Of a DNA stretch of 64,000 nt, positions 8,972 to 18,437 are shown in pieces (position 1 is the stretch's first letter; the number at the start of each line of letters is the position of its first letter). The translations under genes and the position numbers were made by a program. The stretch comes from Actomonas aquatica (lineage in GTDB: Bacteria > Verrucomicrobiota > Verrucomicrobiia > Opitutales > Opitutaceae), in contig NZ_CP139781.1 in assembly GCF_019679435.2 (NCBI RefSeq), forward strand, positions 4,708,001 to 4,772,000. The letters run 5' to 3'. The notes beneath the pieces are model-generated. The model did not search any database. It saw only the letters and a list, made by a program, of their open reading frames with translations, and was not told the origin of the DNA.

Positions 8972-9205
8972 GGGCGGCCTCTTTTGACTCCTACCGCGCG
9001 CATTCCAGCCTCTTTTCCCAGCGGCGGTTCGCCGCCTGACCCCACCCCACCAAGTTCCCCAACCCCACCCGCAATGATTGATGAGCTGCACGGCGAGGCC
9101 GAGCCATCCGACCGACTCCGCGATGCCGCGCGACGCCTCGATTCTGCGGACTCAGCAACGCCCGCGGCGGTTTCCGTCCCCGTGCGTCTGCGGAAAGAAT
9201 TCAAA

Positions 9206-12166
9206 ATGAATACCTTCAAAAAAGTCTGCCGCGCGCTGCCTGTCGCCGCGCTTGCTCTCCTGGGCCCCGCGCGGGGCTTCGGCCAAACCACCACCGTCGG
9301 GCCCGACTCCGAACCGGAGGACGAGGTCGTGATTCTGTCGCCGTTCACGATCGATGCCGCCGAGGACGATGGCTGGGTCGCGGGCAGCACCTTGGTGGGC
9401 TCACGCACCCGGGAATCGTTGCGGAATGTGCCGATCAGCGTCGATGCCATCACCTCCGATTTCATGGAGGACATGGGCATCCAAACGTTGGAAGATGCCG
9501 GAGCGTTTATCGCCGGTTTGGATACCGTGCCCGACGACGAGCGCGACAACGATGACGGTGGCACGGCCTTTCGGGGCCTGAGTCAGGGCGGCCGCGAAAA
9601 CGCCGCCGCCTCGCGCAACTTCTTCCTGTGGTATCCGCGCACCGACAGCTACAACGTGGGCCGCATCGATTTTAACAAGGGCTCCAATTCCCTCATGTAT
9701 GGCGACGCGTCGCCGGGCGGCATCGCGACGGTCTACACCAAGCAGGCCCGTTTCCGCAATTTCGGCTCCGTCACGGGGCAATACGGGAGCTACGACAGCT
9801 ACCGCATGATGCTGGACATCAACCGCCAGTTGAATGACCGGATCGCCCTGCGCCTGAACGCAGTGCAGCGCAACAATCGCAGTTACATCGATTTCGCCGA
9901 GGACTACCTCGAAGGCGTCGATCTCGCCGGCACGGTGAACATCTTCGACAACCTCACCTTGCGCTTCGAAGCGGAGGATCTGAGTTACGAGCGCACCCGG
10001 GCCAACAGCCGCGTGGAGGCCAACCAGCGCGCCGCGGATGGACGGGGTTTCTCGTCCACAACGAGCAATTACTTCACCTCCGACGGCGAGTATGTGGATT
10101 CGCGGGATCGACTCGTTTACTCGTCCGATGGGATGGGCGGCTTTGGCACGCCCTACACGCTCTCGGCCGACGACCGCCGACGCGGTGCGACCGGCGACGA
10201 CTTGTCGTGGGCCGTGGGTATGACCCCGGAGATCCTGACTTACGATGGCGATCCCTTCATCACGCTGCCCACGATTCCGCGCGGCGTGAACACGACCGGC
10301 GTGCGCGATTTCATCGCCCGCGATATCAACAATTACACGCTGTGGCTGGAGTCGCGGCTCGGCGATCTCAACGTCGAATTCGCGGTCAATCGGCAGGAGC
10401 AGTATCAGCTGCGCAATGACAACCGCTTCGGTTACGCGGTGAGCGCGGACAACACCGGGCGGCTGTATCTCGACAGCGATCTCGATCGCAAAACCTACGG
10501 CAACAACGTCGACACCGTGCGCCTCACAGCGACCTACCCGTTGGAGTTCGGTCGCAACTTCAAGCAATACCTCGTCGCCAACGTCACTTATCTGGACGAC
10601 GAAGCGTTTTCGTTCCGGGAGCGTCTCGTGAACAAGGCCAAAGCCTACGATTCCGCCACCGGCGAATACGACGTGCTGCATGACCTTGAGGGACGCGACC
10701 GCATCCGGGTGCGTGGTTACTTCGATGCCTCCGATCCGGTCGCCGCATTGAGCAACGCCGACCAATGGACCAGCCTTACCCCGGAAGCGTTGCCGGTGGT
10801 GCCGGGCATCTTCGAACCGATGTGGGTGCACTACACGACCTCCAACAAGCCGTTTACCGACAAACGCTATTCCAAGTCCGGTTCGTTCTCCGCGTCCGGC
10901 AGCTACTTCGGCGGCAAGCTGCGGTCGTTGGTCGGCGTGCGTTACGATCAGTTCAAGTTGAAGCGCTACCAGTTGCCCGAGGGCACGGCTCAGGAGTTGG
11001 TCGATGAATACGGTGAACTCGCGTGGTGGGGTCAGGATGTCTACGTCGGCAGTCCCGATCAGGCGCCCGAATATTACGCCTACGTGCCCGAGCTCGACCA
11101 ATCGGCGACCACCGGCAACGCGGGCTTGGTGTATCAGCTCAACCGCAACCTCAATGTCTACGGCAACTATTCCTCCTCCTTCCGTTGGCAGGGGACCGAG
11201 GATTTCCTCGGGCGCAATCTCGGACCGCAGGACGGTGTCACCCGCGAGATCGGCCTGAAGGGCGAGCTGTTCGAAAACCGGCTGGGTTTCAGCATGGCCG
11301 CGTTTGAAGTCGATCGCGACAATGTCGCCTACACGTTCTCCACCAGCAACAGTGCCGAGGAGCTGGAGTTGCTCTTCAACGATGTCGCGATCGATATCCA
11401 AAACGGCTCGCTGATTTACACGCCGGCCACCCCGGGCAGTGCTGGCTTCGTGGAAATTCCGCGCGGACTCAACAACGAGCACCGGCAGATCACCGCCTCC
11501 GAAACGTCGAAGGGACTCGAGCTCACGCTGCAATTAAAACGCATCCACGGCCTGCAGGCCCGGCTGGCACTCTCCCATATCGATGTCACCAGTGATCGCG
11601 ACGTGCGCGACTACGCGGAGCAGGTCGTTTTGGCCGAGGCGCGCCTGGCCGAGAGACAGGCGATCATCGATCAATACTGGCCCTCCGACCCCAACTACGC
11701 GCCCGGCACGCTGCCGGAAATGGAAGCGGACCTGCGTGACTATCTCGAGGATGCCCGGAATGTGGTGGCGAGTAACTCCACCGGTGAGCTCGTGACGGGA
11801 TCCCGCTCGCGGCCCTATATGGCGAGTTGGATTCTGGACTACCAGATGAGCGACGGCTTCATCCTGCCGGGCCTGCGGATCATCCTTTCCGGCCGCTACG
11901 CCGACAACTACCTCATGTCGACCAACGACGGCGTCAATTGGTATGGCGGCTCGACCCATCCGGTGGACCTGTCGTTTCACTACCGCACAAAGCTCTTCAA
12001 TCGACGGCTCGATTTGCGGCTGAAGATCGACGACCTCCATGATTTCGAAAACACCGACTTCAAGGAATTCAGTGGCTTCGTCGACCAGTATTCCGGCGAG
12101 CAGCGTCTGCGTTGGGCCAACATCCGCCCGACCAGCTGGACCTTCAGCGCCACCTATCACTTCTGA
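9206..12166 (+). CDS. TonB-dependent outer-membrane receptor
   Basis: This 986-residue outer-membrane transporter probably takes up oligosaccharides using TonB energy. The start at 9206 has GGAAAG eight bases upstream and gives a signal peptide (ALPVAALALLGPARGFGQ). Residues 38-47 (EDEVVILSPF) are the TonB-box-like segment of verrucomicrobial receptors. The plug domain follows (RNVPISVDAITSDFMEDMG, then IDFNKGSNSLMYGDASPGG). The rest is a 22-strand-type barrel ending in the aromatic C-terminus WTFSATYHF. No SusD partner is visible, as is usual for this phylum. The neighbours (GH3, beta-helix, LacI) point to a sugar substrate. The 270-base upstream gap probably holds its own promoter. Confidence 0.93.
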   Translation: MNTFKKVCRALPVAALALLGPARGFGQTTTVGPDSEPEDEVVILSPFTIDAAEDDGWVAGSTLVGSRTRESLRNVPISVDAITSDFMEDMGIQTLEDAGAFIAGLDTVPDDERDNDDGGTAFRGLSQGGRENAAASRNFFLWYPRTDSYNVGRIDFNKGSNSLMYGDASPGGIATVYTKQARFRNFGSVTGQYGSYDSYRMMLDINRQLNDRIALRLNAVQRNNRSYIDFAEDYLEGVDLAGTVNIFDNLTLRFEAEDLSYERTRANSRVEANQRAADGRGFSSTTSNYFTSDGEYVDSRDRLVYSSDGMGGFGTPYTLSADDRRRGATGDDLSWAVGMTPEILTYDGDPFITLPTIPRGVNTTGVRDFIARDINNYTLWLESRLGDLNVEFAVNRQEQYQLRNDNRFGYAVSADNTGRLYLDSDLDRKTYGNNVDTVRLTATYPLEFGRNFKQYLVANVTYLDDEAFSFRERLVNKAKAYDSATGEYDVLHDLEGRDRIRVRGYFDASDPVAALSNADQWTSLTPEALPVVPGIFEPMWVHYTTSNKPFTDKRYSKSGSFSASGSYFGGKLRSLVGVRYDQFKLKRYQLPEGTAQELVDEYGELAWWGQDVYVGSPDQAPEYYAYVPELDQSATTGNAGLVYQLNRNLNVYGNYSSSFRWQGTEDFLGRNLGPQDGVTREIGLKGELFENRLGFSMAAFEVDRDNVAYTFSTSNSAEELELLFNDVAIDIQNGSLIYTPATPGSAGFVEIPRGLNNEHRQITASETSKGLELTLQLKRIHGLQARLALSHIDVTSDRDVRDYAEQVVLAEARLAERQAIIDQYWPSDPNYAPGTLPEMEADLRDYLEDARNVVASNSTGELVTGSRSRPYMASWILDYQMSDGFILPGLRIILSGRYADNYLMSTNDGVNWYGGSTHPVDLSFHYRTKLFNRRLDLRLKIDDLHDFENTDFKEFSGFVDQYSGEQRLRWANIRPTSWTFSATYHF

Positions 12167-12199
12167 TTGAACCCATGCCTATGACCGACGTCCGGGACG

Positions 12200-12224
12200 G
12201 GTTTGCGCAGCAACGTTGCAAACC
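12200..12224. promoter_or_regulatory. Candidate LacI-family operator
   Basis: The 10-bp perfect palindrome GCAACGTTGC (12210-12219) has the CG centre common to LacI-family operators. It sits inside a wider inverted repeat (GGTTTGC at 12200-12206, GCAAACC at 12218-12224). It lies about 30 bases upstream of the LacI-type gene, which would suit autoregulation. Confidence 0.4.
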
Positions 12225-12251
12225 GTGCCCGGTCGCCGGACAGTGCGGTCC

Positions 12252-13310
12252 ATGGCGGAGCGACGCATGACGATTCGAGACTTGGCTAAACTGGCCGGCG
12301 TATCGCGCATGACCGTGTCGCGGGCTTTGAACAACGCCGCCGAGGTGGCGCCGGAAACCCGCGAACGCATCCAGTCCCTCGCCCGCGAACACCGTTACAC
12401 TGGTAATCCCATGATCACCGCGCTCATGGCCGATGTGCGCCGGCGCAAGGTGCGGTCGGATCGCACGATCATCGCGGTGGTGCCGCCTGTGTTTCAGACC
12501 ACCAAATGGGGCACCAATCACATCGCCAATCGCCTCTATCGCATCGGCGTCGAGCGCCGCGCCGCCGCGCTGGGGTTTAAGGTCGAGGACTTCATGCCGA
12601 GCGCCTACGAGGGTTCCTATCGGCGGGTGTCGCAGGTCCTTTATCAACGCGGCATCCAGGCCGTGCTCGTCCCCAGCATCGATGTGCGCGACCCGCCGGA
12701 GCAGTTCGAATACGCGCTTGATTGGGACAAATTTGCCGTCGCGGGCATCGGCTTTTCGCTGCACGAACCGAAGCGTCTGGATCGGGCGGTTGTGGCGCAT
12801 TTTCAATCCGCGCGTCTGGCTTTGCACGAGATCCGCGAGCGCGGTTATCGGCGGATCGGTTTTGGTATCCTGCAACGCATCAACGAGCGCATGGAGGGTC
12901 GTTGGAAAGCGGCGTTCCTGCTCGATCAGCTGGAACACGACGAACTCGGCCAGATGCGTTTATTCGAGTTCGACCGCATGCAGGGGCAGAAGGCGCGGCT
13001 GCGCCGTTGGCTGCGCGAGCACCTCCCGGAAGTGATCCTGGGCGAACGTTACTTCCTGCAATTGTTGCTCGAATGCGGCGTTAAGATTCCCGGTGACGTA
13101 GCCTTTGTGTTGCTGGATTGGTTGCCGGACGATCTGGGCGGAGACCGTTTTGCCGGGATCGACCAACGTTTCGAATCGGTGGGCGAAGCGACCGTGGACC
13201 TCATTGCCGGCCGACTGAATCGCAACGAACGGGGTCTGCCGGAGGATCCGCACGTGAAGAAAATCGAGGGCCGCTGGCTGGACGGACATTCGTTGCCGCG
13301 CCTCAACTGA
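12252..13310 (+). CDS. LacI-family transcriptional regulator
   Basis: This 352-residue regulator has an N-terminal HTH (about 6-30, MTIRDLAKLAGVSRMTVSRA), the hinge helix region and a periplasmic-binding-protein-like effector domain (IIAVVPPVFQTTKWG onward). The effector is probably a sugar. The Met at 12252 is chosen because it starts the canonical HTH; an upstream Met at 12216 would overlap the presumed operator. It lies 85 bases after the TonB receptor gene and is the likely controller of the receptor/GH3 group. It converges with the AraC-type gene at 13355. The substrate specificity cannot be predicted from the visible sequence. Confidence 0.92.
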   Translation: MAERRMTIRDLAKLAGVSRMTVSRALNNAAEVAPETRERIQSLAREHRYTGNPMITALMADVRRRKVRSDRTIIAVVPPVFQTTKWGTNHIANRLYRIGVERRAAALGFKVEDFMPSAYEGSYRRVSQVLYQRGIQAVLVPSIDVRDPPEQFEYALDWDKFAVAGIGFSLHEPKRLDRAVVAHFQSARLALHEIRERGYRRIGFGILQRINERMEGRWKAAFLLDQLEHDELGQMRLFEFDRMQGQKARLRRWLREHLPEVILGERYFLQLLLECGVKIPGDVAFVLLDWLPDDLGGDRFAGIDQRFESVGEATVDLIAGRLNRNERGLPEDPHVKKIEGRWLDGHSLPRLN

Positions 13311-13329
13311 GCCTGAGGCTGAGAAAGGG

Positions 13330-13365
13330 CGGACCGAGGTCCGTGGTCTCCAACTTATTTTCCGG
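13330..13365. terminator. Hairpin plus T-rich tail between convergent genes
   Basis: CGGACCGAGGTCCG at 13330-13343 can fold (five pairs, CGAG loop). It is followed on plus by CCAACTTATTTTCCGG, a 16-base run also found at the end of repeat R1 copy 1 (3298-3313). It probably terminates the LacI transcript. The tail includes the stop codon of the AraC gene on the other strand. Confidence 0.45.
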
Positions 13366-14341
13366 TCGGCGCTGTCGCGGTCGCGTTCGCGCCTTTGCGC
13401 AGGGAGCCAGGGCTTACGCCGCGCATGGATTTGAAAGCGCGGCTGAAGGCGGCTTCGCTTTGGTAGCCGAGGCGGTCGGCGATCTCCGCCACCGTGGCCT
13501 GGCCTTCGCGCAGCCACGACTCCGCCAACCCCATGCGCCAGCGGCGCACGTAGTGCATGGGCGTTTCGCCCACCTTTTCCTGAAAGGCCGCCGCAAACGC
13601 CGAGCGCGACATGGCGGCGGTGTCGGCCAGCGATTGCAGGTTCCAGTCGCGCACGGGGTCGCGATGCACCATCGCGATGGCGCGGCCGATCTGCGGGTCG
13701 CGCAACGCACCGAGCCAGCCTTGCTGCGCACTTGGATCATGATCGATCCAGGCGCGGATGGCTTGGATGACGAGGATGTCGGAAAAACGCGTGATGATCG
13801 TGTCGCCGCCGGGCCGCAGGTTTTCGGCTTCGGCCGTGATGAAGCGCAACGAGTCGTGGATCCAGGCGTTGCCCGGCACACTGGCGCGCAGGTTCATGAG
13901 TTTGGGCAACATGCCGATGACCTGCTGTGCCACCGGATGGGAAAACGTCACCGCGCCGCAGATGAGGTTCGTGACCGCGCCGCCGCCGCCGGTGATGATG
14001 CGTTCGTAGCGGTCGCCCAGCTCCTCGCGCGGCAGATCGAAGAGGTCGACGCTGGGCGCTCCGATGGCGTGCGTGAGTTGGTGTCCTTCGCCGTGCGGCA
14101 ACAGTGCGATGTCGCCCGCGCTGAGATGGCAGGGGTCGGCATCGGGCACGGTGACCCACGCTTCACCCTGCGACACGACGTGAAACATGAGGCAGTGCGG
14201 CATGGCCGGCAAATCCACGCCCCACGGGGCGGTGAGTTCCGACCGGCAATAAAAGGTGCCGCTCATGTGCAGGCTGTGCAGGGCCTCGCCCAGCGGGTCC
14301 ACCGTTTGGCGGATCGTTTTCAGCGCAGCGTCGCGGTCCAT
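13355..14341 (-). CDS. AraC-family regulator with cupin sensor domain
   Basis: The 328-residue product has an N-terminal cupin_6-type sensor (about 25-190: HCLMFHVVSQGEAWV, HLSAGDIALLPHGEGH) and a C-terminal AraC double HTH (about 225-320: WNLQSLADTAAMSRSAFAAA, ATVAEIADRLGYQSEAAFSR). The Met at 14341 starts the cupin; the open frame continues far upstream but there it overlaps the divergent gene. It is divergent from the NmrA-like gene (118 bases apart) and probably controls that gene and the DUF1772 gene after it. This trio recurs in many bacterial genomes as far as I know. The inducer is unknown. Confidence 0.9.
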   Translation of the reverse strand: MDRDAALKTIRQTVDPLGEALHSLHMSGTFYCRSELTAPWGVDLPAMPHCLMFHVVSQGEAWVTVPDADPCHLSAGDIALLPHGEGHQLTHAIGAPSVDLFDLPREELGDRYERIITGGGGAVTNLICGAVTFSHPVAQQVIGMLPKLMNLRASVPGNAWIHDSLRFITAEAENLRPGGDTIITRFSDILVIQAIRAWIDHDPSAQQGWLGALRDPQIGRAIAMVHRDPVRDWNLQSLADTAAMSRSAFAAAFQEKVGETPMHYVRRWRMGLAESWLREGQATVAEIADRLGYQSEAAFSRAFKSMRGVSPGSLRKGANATATAPTGK

Positions 14342-14458
14342 GAGTTGGCAACCGTGGGCACGATGCCGGGCAAGTCCACCCGGTTTGGACGAAAGAGCAG
14401 GTTTCGTGGACCAAGTGGAATATCGGGCAGCGGCCGTCGCCCCTATGCTGGTGGCGTT

Positions 14459-15307
14459 ATGCAAAACCAATCCCACTCCTCCACCTCCTCCGCTCCCATC
14501 CTCGTTCTCGGCAGTTCCGGCAAAACCGGCCGTCGCGTCGCCGAACGCCTCCACGCCGCCGGCCGTTTGGTCCGCGAGGGCTCCCGCGCCGCCGCCGTGC
14601 CGTTTGACTGGAATGACTCGAGCAACTGGGCCGATGTGCTCGCCGGCGTCGAAGCGGTTTACATCGCCTACGCGCCCGATCTCGCCGCGCCGGGAGCCGA
14701 CACCGCCATGCGTGAACTCGTGCGCCTCGCGTCCGCCGCCCACGTGCAACGGCTCGTCCTGCTCTCCGGTCGCGGAGAGCCCGAGGCTCAGCTCTGCGAG
14801 CAGATCGTGCGCGACAGTGGCATCGCCTGGACCATCGTGCGCTGCAGCTGGTTCGCCCAGAACTTCACCGAGAGCTTCCTCGCCGACAGTGTGGCGCAGG
14901 GGCTCGTGGCGCTGCCGGCGGGCGAGATCGGTGAACCCTTCGTGGACGCCGACGACATTGCCGACGTCGCGACCGCGGCGCTGCTGGATTCGCGTCACAC
15001 GGGTCAGCTCTACGAACTCACCGGACCGCGCCTGCTGACCTTTGCCGAAGCGGTAGCCGAGTTTGGCGCGGCGACCGGCCGTGAGCTGACGTATCAACAA
15101 ATCCCGCACGCCGACTTCATTGCGGGCATGGAGGACGCCGGGGTGCCCGCCGACTACGTGCACCTGCTCGACTACCTCTTCGGCACCGTGCTCGACGGTC
15201 GCAATGCCTGGGTGGCCGACGGCGTGGAGCGGGCGCTTGGTCGACCGGCGCGCGACTTCGCGGAGTTCGCCCGCCGCGCGGCCGGTGCCGTCGCCGCAAC
15301 GTCCTAA
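14459..15307 (+). CDS. NmrA-like NAD(P)-binding protein
   Basis: The product has 282 residues and a Rossmann fold. The dinucleotide motif is G18-S-S-G21-K-T-G24 in ILVLGSSGKTGRR. The family (NmrA / NAD(P)H:quinone-oxidoreductase-like atypical SDR) covers redox sensors and quinone reductases; this member lacks an obvious YxxxK catalytic pair. The start at 14459 is chosen because upstream in-frame sequence overlaps the divergent AraC gene and carries no domain. The DUF1772 membrane protein follows after 26 bases, so the two are likely one operon under AraC control, possibly a detoxification or redox module. Substrate unknown. Confidence 0.85.
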   Translation: MQNQSHSSTSSAPILVLGSSGKTGRRVAERLHAAGRLVREGSRAAAVPFDWNDSSNWADVLAGVEAVYIAYAPDLAAPGADTAMRELVRLASAAHVQRLVLLSGRGEPEAQLCEQIVRDSGIAWTIVRCSWFAQNFTESFLADSVAQGLVALPAGEIGEPFVDADDIADVATAALLDSRHTGQLYELTGPRLLTFAEAVAEFGAATGRELTYQQIPHADFIAGMEDAGVPADYVHLLDYLFGTVLDGRNAWVADGVERALGRPARDFAEFARRAAGAVAATS

Positions 15308-15333
15308 ACCGGAACCCGAAACGACGCATTCCC

Positions 15334-15822
15334 ATGAGCCCGCTCCAATTCGCTCTCCTGATCTTCGCCACCCTCGCCAGCGCGGCGCTGGCCGGACTGT
15401 TCTTTGTTTTCTCCAACTTCACCATGCAGGCGCTGGGGCAATTGACGCCGACTGCCGGCATGGCGGCGATGCAACGCATCAACGTGGTCATCATCAACCC
15501 GTGGTTCATCGGCCTGTTTTTGGGCACGGGCGTGGTGAGCGTGGTGCTGGCCGTGCTCGGCTGGGGTGATTGGCAGAGTCCGGCGACGCTGTGGATGCTG
15601 CTCGGCGCCGTGCTGTATATGCTCGGTTGTCTGGTCGTCACTGGCACCTGCAACGTGCCGCTCAACGACGCGCTGGCGTCACTCGAACCCGGCGGGCCCA
15701 CCGCCGCCGGGGCATGGACCGACTACCGGCGGCGGTGGCTGCCGTGGAACCACGTGCGCATGATCGCCTGTCTGGGCGCGGCAGGTTCGTTTCTTACGGC
15801 GTTGCTGGTGCGGGGAACGTGA
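15334..15822 (+). CDS. DUF1772 (anthrone oxygenase-like) membrane protein
   Basis: This 162-residue integral membrane protein has four hydrophobic segments (FALLIFATLASAALAGLFFV near the N-terminus, then FIGLFLGTGVVSVVLAVLG, LWMLLGAVLYMLGCLVV and a C-terminal helix). The NVPLNDAL sequence after helix 3 and the W-x-x-W-N-H-V-R motif before helix 4 are characteristic of the DUF1772 / anthrone oxygenase family. No enzymatic role is demonstrated for bacterial members that I can cite. It is cotranscribed with the NmrA-like gene. Its last 29 bases overlap the 3' end of the convergent GH78 gene. Confidence 0.85.
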   Translation: MSPLQFALLIFATLASAALAGLFFVFSNFTMQALGQLTPTAGMAAMQRINVVIINPWFIGLFLGTGVVSVVLAVLGWGDWQSPATLWMLLGAVLYMLGCLVVTGTCNVPLNDALASLEPGGPTAAGAWTDYRRRWLPWNHVRMIACLGAAGSFLTALLVRGT

Positions 15823-18430
15823 AGGTGCGCGTGCCGGGCTCGCAGACATGCGTGGCGCCGTCGGGCAGGGTGACAGTGGCGGTCGAGTTGGGCGGCACGG
15901 TGACGGTAAGCGTCACGGTGTCGCCGACGCGGCGCCATCCGCTGGCGGCGAGGCCGTAGGGTGTTTCGAGCGTGGCTTCGGCGTGGTCGAGTTGCGGCAC
16001 GACGAGCGGTCGCACGAGGATGTGTTTATATCCTGGATACGCCGGATCGGGGGCGAGGCCGGCGATACGCTCATACATCCACTGGCCGACCGCGCCGTAG
16101 GCGTAGTGGTTGAAGGAGTTCATCGAGACGTCCCCAAAACCGTCGGCGTGCGTGTAGCTGTTCCACCGTTCCCACATGGTCGTGGCGCCCTGGTTGATGG
16201 GGTAGAACCACGAGGGGTAGCTCTCTTGGAACAGCAGGGCGGCGGCGAGATCGGCGTGGCCGGTGCGATCGAGCGCAAAGGTCAGGACCGGCGTGCCGAG
16301 GAAGCCGGTGCGCAGGTGGGTGTCGGCGACGTCGCGCACGAGGCGCGCGAGGTGTTCACCGGCGGCGGGGATGAGCTTGGCGGGCAGCAGATCAAACGCG
16401 ATGGCGAGGGCGTAGGCGGTTTGCGACTCGGGCACGTTTTGCAGGCGACCCTCGGCATCGAAGTAGGCGCGAGTGAAGGCGGCGCGGATGGCGGCGGCTT
16501 CGGCGGCGTAGGTCGCGGCCAGTTCGTCGCGGCCGAGCACGCGGGCGGCTTGGGCGAGCAGTTGGGTGCTGCGGGCGTAGTAGGCCACGCCGAGGAGCGG
16601 GCGAGGGGTGTCGCCGCGGCGGTCGCCCATGCCATCTTCGGGCGTGATTTGGGCGGCGGCGTGCGGTTGCAGCCAATCGCCAAAACCTTCGATCGTCGGC
16701 AAGAGGCCATCGACGGACTGGCTGCGATACCAGCCGACGAGTTTTTCCATCATGGCGAAATTTTCGGCCAGGATCGTCGCGTCACCGGTGCGCACATACA
16801 CCTCCCAGGGGATGACCGCGGCGGCGTCCATCCAACCCGGGCTGCGGGCGCGCCACTTGATGTTGGCGCTGGGGATGATGGAGGGGATGACGCCGTCGGC
16901 GTCCTGCTCGAGGCGCATGGACGCGAGCCAGCTGCGCCAGAACGCATGGCCGTCGGTGAGGAACATGGCGGTGGGGCAGAAGACCTGGGCATCGCCGGTC
17001 CAACCGGCGCGTTCGTCGCGTTGCGGGCAGTCGGTCGGGATGTCGAGGGAGTTGCCGCGCCAGCCCCAGACAATGTTGCTCTGCAGCTGATTCAGTTTGG
17101 CGTGCGAGGAGGTGAAGGTGCCGGTGGGCGTGAGGTCGGAGTGGAGCACCACGCCGGTGACCCAGTCGGGTTGGGGCGCGGCGTCGGGGGCGAGACCGGA
17201 GAGTTCAACGTAGCGAAAACCGTGGAAGGTGAAGTGCGGCTCCCACGTGATGGTGCCGTCGGTCGCCGCGGTGTAGGTGTCGGTCGATTTGGCGGCGCGG
17301 TAGTTGGCGTTGTAGAGCGTGCCGTCGGCTTGGAGCATCTCGCCGAACTTCACCGTGATCGTCTGGTCGCGTTGCACAGGCATCTGGAGGCGCGCCCAGC
17401 CAACCATGTTTTGACCGAGGTCGAAGATGAAGCGACCGGGCACGGGTTCGGAGATGGCTTGGGTGGCGAGGGTTTCGGTGGCGCGAACCGGCGCGAAGGG
17501 TTTGGGCTGCAGGACCGCGTAGCTGAGGTCGGGATCGACGTCCACGGGAGCCCAGTCCGACACGTGCTGGCGCGCGTCGAAGTGTTCGCCATCGTAGATG
17601 CTGGAGGAGCGAATGGGACCGTTGAAGGAGCCCTCCCAATTTTTGTCGGAGACGATGGTGCGGGTGGAGCCGCCGGCGAGGGTCAGCTCGAGTTGGAGGA
17701 GGAGTTGGGGATGTCGGCCGTAGGGTCCTGGCTTCTCCGCTTCGAACGGATAGCGGCCGGCGAACCAACCGGTGCCGAGGGCGGCATGCAGGGTGTTGTC
17801 GCCGGGGCGGAGCTGGTCGGTGACATCGTAGGTCAGCGTGTCGATGCGGTTTTCGTAGGGCGTGAGGCCCGGCACAAAGTGGTCATCGCCGACGCGCGTG
17901 CCGTTGAGTTGCAACGCGAACGCACCGCGGGCGGTGACGTGCAGGCGGGCACGAGTGACGGACTGATCGAGAGAGAAGGTTCGACGCAGCTCGCCGACGG
18001 GCTCGGCGTCCGGATCGTGCGCTTGGCTGGGACGAATCCACGCGGCCGACCAATCGGCGGTGGTGAGCAGCCCGAGCTCGAAGCGGGCGGGGTCGCTCCA
18101 ACCGAGTTCGTCGCCCTGTTCGTCGCGGACATTCACCCGCCAGGTGGCGCGGTCGCCGGCCGCGAAAGGGTCAGGCGGGCCGGGCACACGCACGGACTGA
18201 GCGGACTCGATCCAGCCGCTATCCCAGCTACGATCGGCGGCGGTGATTTCGAGGCGGTAGGCGGTCTGGCGCGAGGTGCCGGTCGGCAATTTCCAGGAGA
18301 AGACGGGCTGGGCGTCGGGAAAGCTGATCGGATCGACGAAGCCGTCGCCGACGGTGAGGGAGTGGGCGGGCGCGGCGAAGCCGAGCGGGGCGGCCAGCAT
18401 GAAGAGCAGGAGGAGCAGGTGGGGTTTCAT
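15794..18430 (-). CDS. GH78 alpha-L-rhamnosidase, secreted
   Basis: The enzyme has 878 residues and a signal peptide (MKPHLLLLLFMLAAPLGFAA). It hydrolyses terminal alpha-L-rhamnose, for example from pectin side chains. Domain order is the family's usual one: N-terminal beta-sandwiches (FSWKLPTGTSRQTAYRLEI; FVPGLTPYENRIDTLTYDVT), a carbohydrate-binding-like domain (FDLGQNMVGWARL near 336-348), then the (alpha/alpha)6 barrel. The barrel carries the acidic cluster DCPQRDERAGWTGD (467-480) and, later, QGATTMWERWNSY with the probable base Glu. It is the last gene of the minus-strand operon GH3-GH28-GH115-GH78. It is separated from GH115 by 103 bases that contain two hairpins. Confidence 0.95.
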   Translation of the reverse strand: MKPHLLLLLFMLAAPLGFAAPAHSLTVGDGFVDPISFPDAQPVFSWKLPTGTSRQTAYRLEITAADRSWDSGWIESAQSVRVPGPPDPFAAGDRATWRVNVRDEQGDELGWSDPARFELGLLTTADWSAAWIRPSQAHDPDAEPVGELRRTFSLDQSVTRARLHVTARGAFALQLNGTRVGDDHFVPGLTPYENRIDTLTYDVTDQLRPGDNTLHAALGTGWFAGRYPFEAEKPGPYGRHPQLLLQLELTLAGGSTRTIVSDKNWEGSFNGPIRSSSIYDGEHFDARQHVSDWAPVDVDPDLSYAVLQPKPFAPVRATETLATQAISEPVPGRFIFDLGQNMVGWARLQMPVQRDQTITVKFGEMLQADGTLYNANYRAAKSTDTYTAATDGTITWEPHFTFHGFRYVELSGLAPDAAPQPDWVTGVVLHSDLTPTGTFTSSHAKLNQLQSNIVWGWRGNSLDIPTDCPQRDERAGWTGDAQVFCPTAMFLTDGHAFWRSWLASMRLEQDADGVIPSIIPSANIKWRARSPGWMDAAAVIPWEVYVRTGDATILAENFAMMEKLVGWYRSQSVDGLLPTIEGFGDWLQPHAAAQITPEDGMGDRRGDTPRPLLGVAYYARSTQLLAQAARVLGRDELAATYAAEAAAIRAAFTRAYFDAEGRLQNVPESQTAYALAIAFDLLPAKLIPAAGEHLARLVRDVADTHLRTGFLGTPVLTFALDRTGHADLAAALLFQESYPSWFYPINQGATTMWERWNSYTHADGFGDVSMNSFNHYAYGAVGQWMYERIAGLAPDPAYPGYKHILVRPLVVPQLDHAEATLETPYGLAASGWRRVGDTVTLTVTVPPNSTATVTLPDGATHVCEPGTRTFTFPAPATP

Positions 18431-18437
18431 TTCGGGG

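Noticed and set aside
13118..14458. In-frame extension upstream of the NmrA-like gene
   Set aside because: It runs antisense through the AraC gene and has no domain; the Rossmann fold begins at the Met at 14459.
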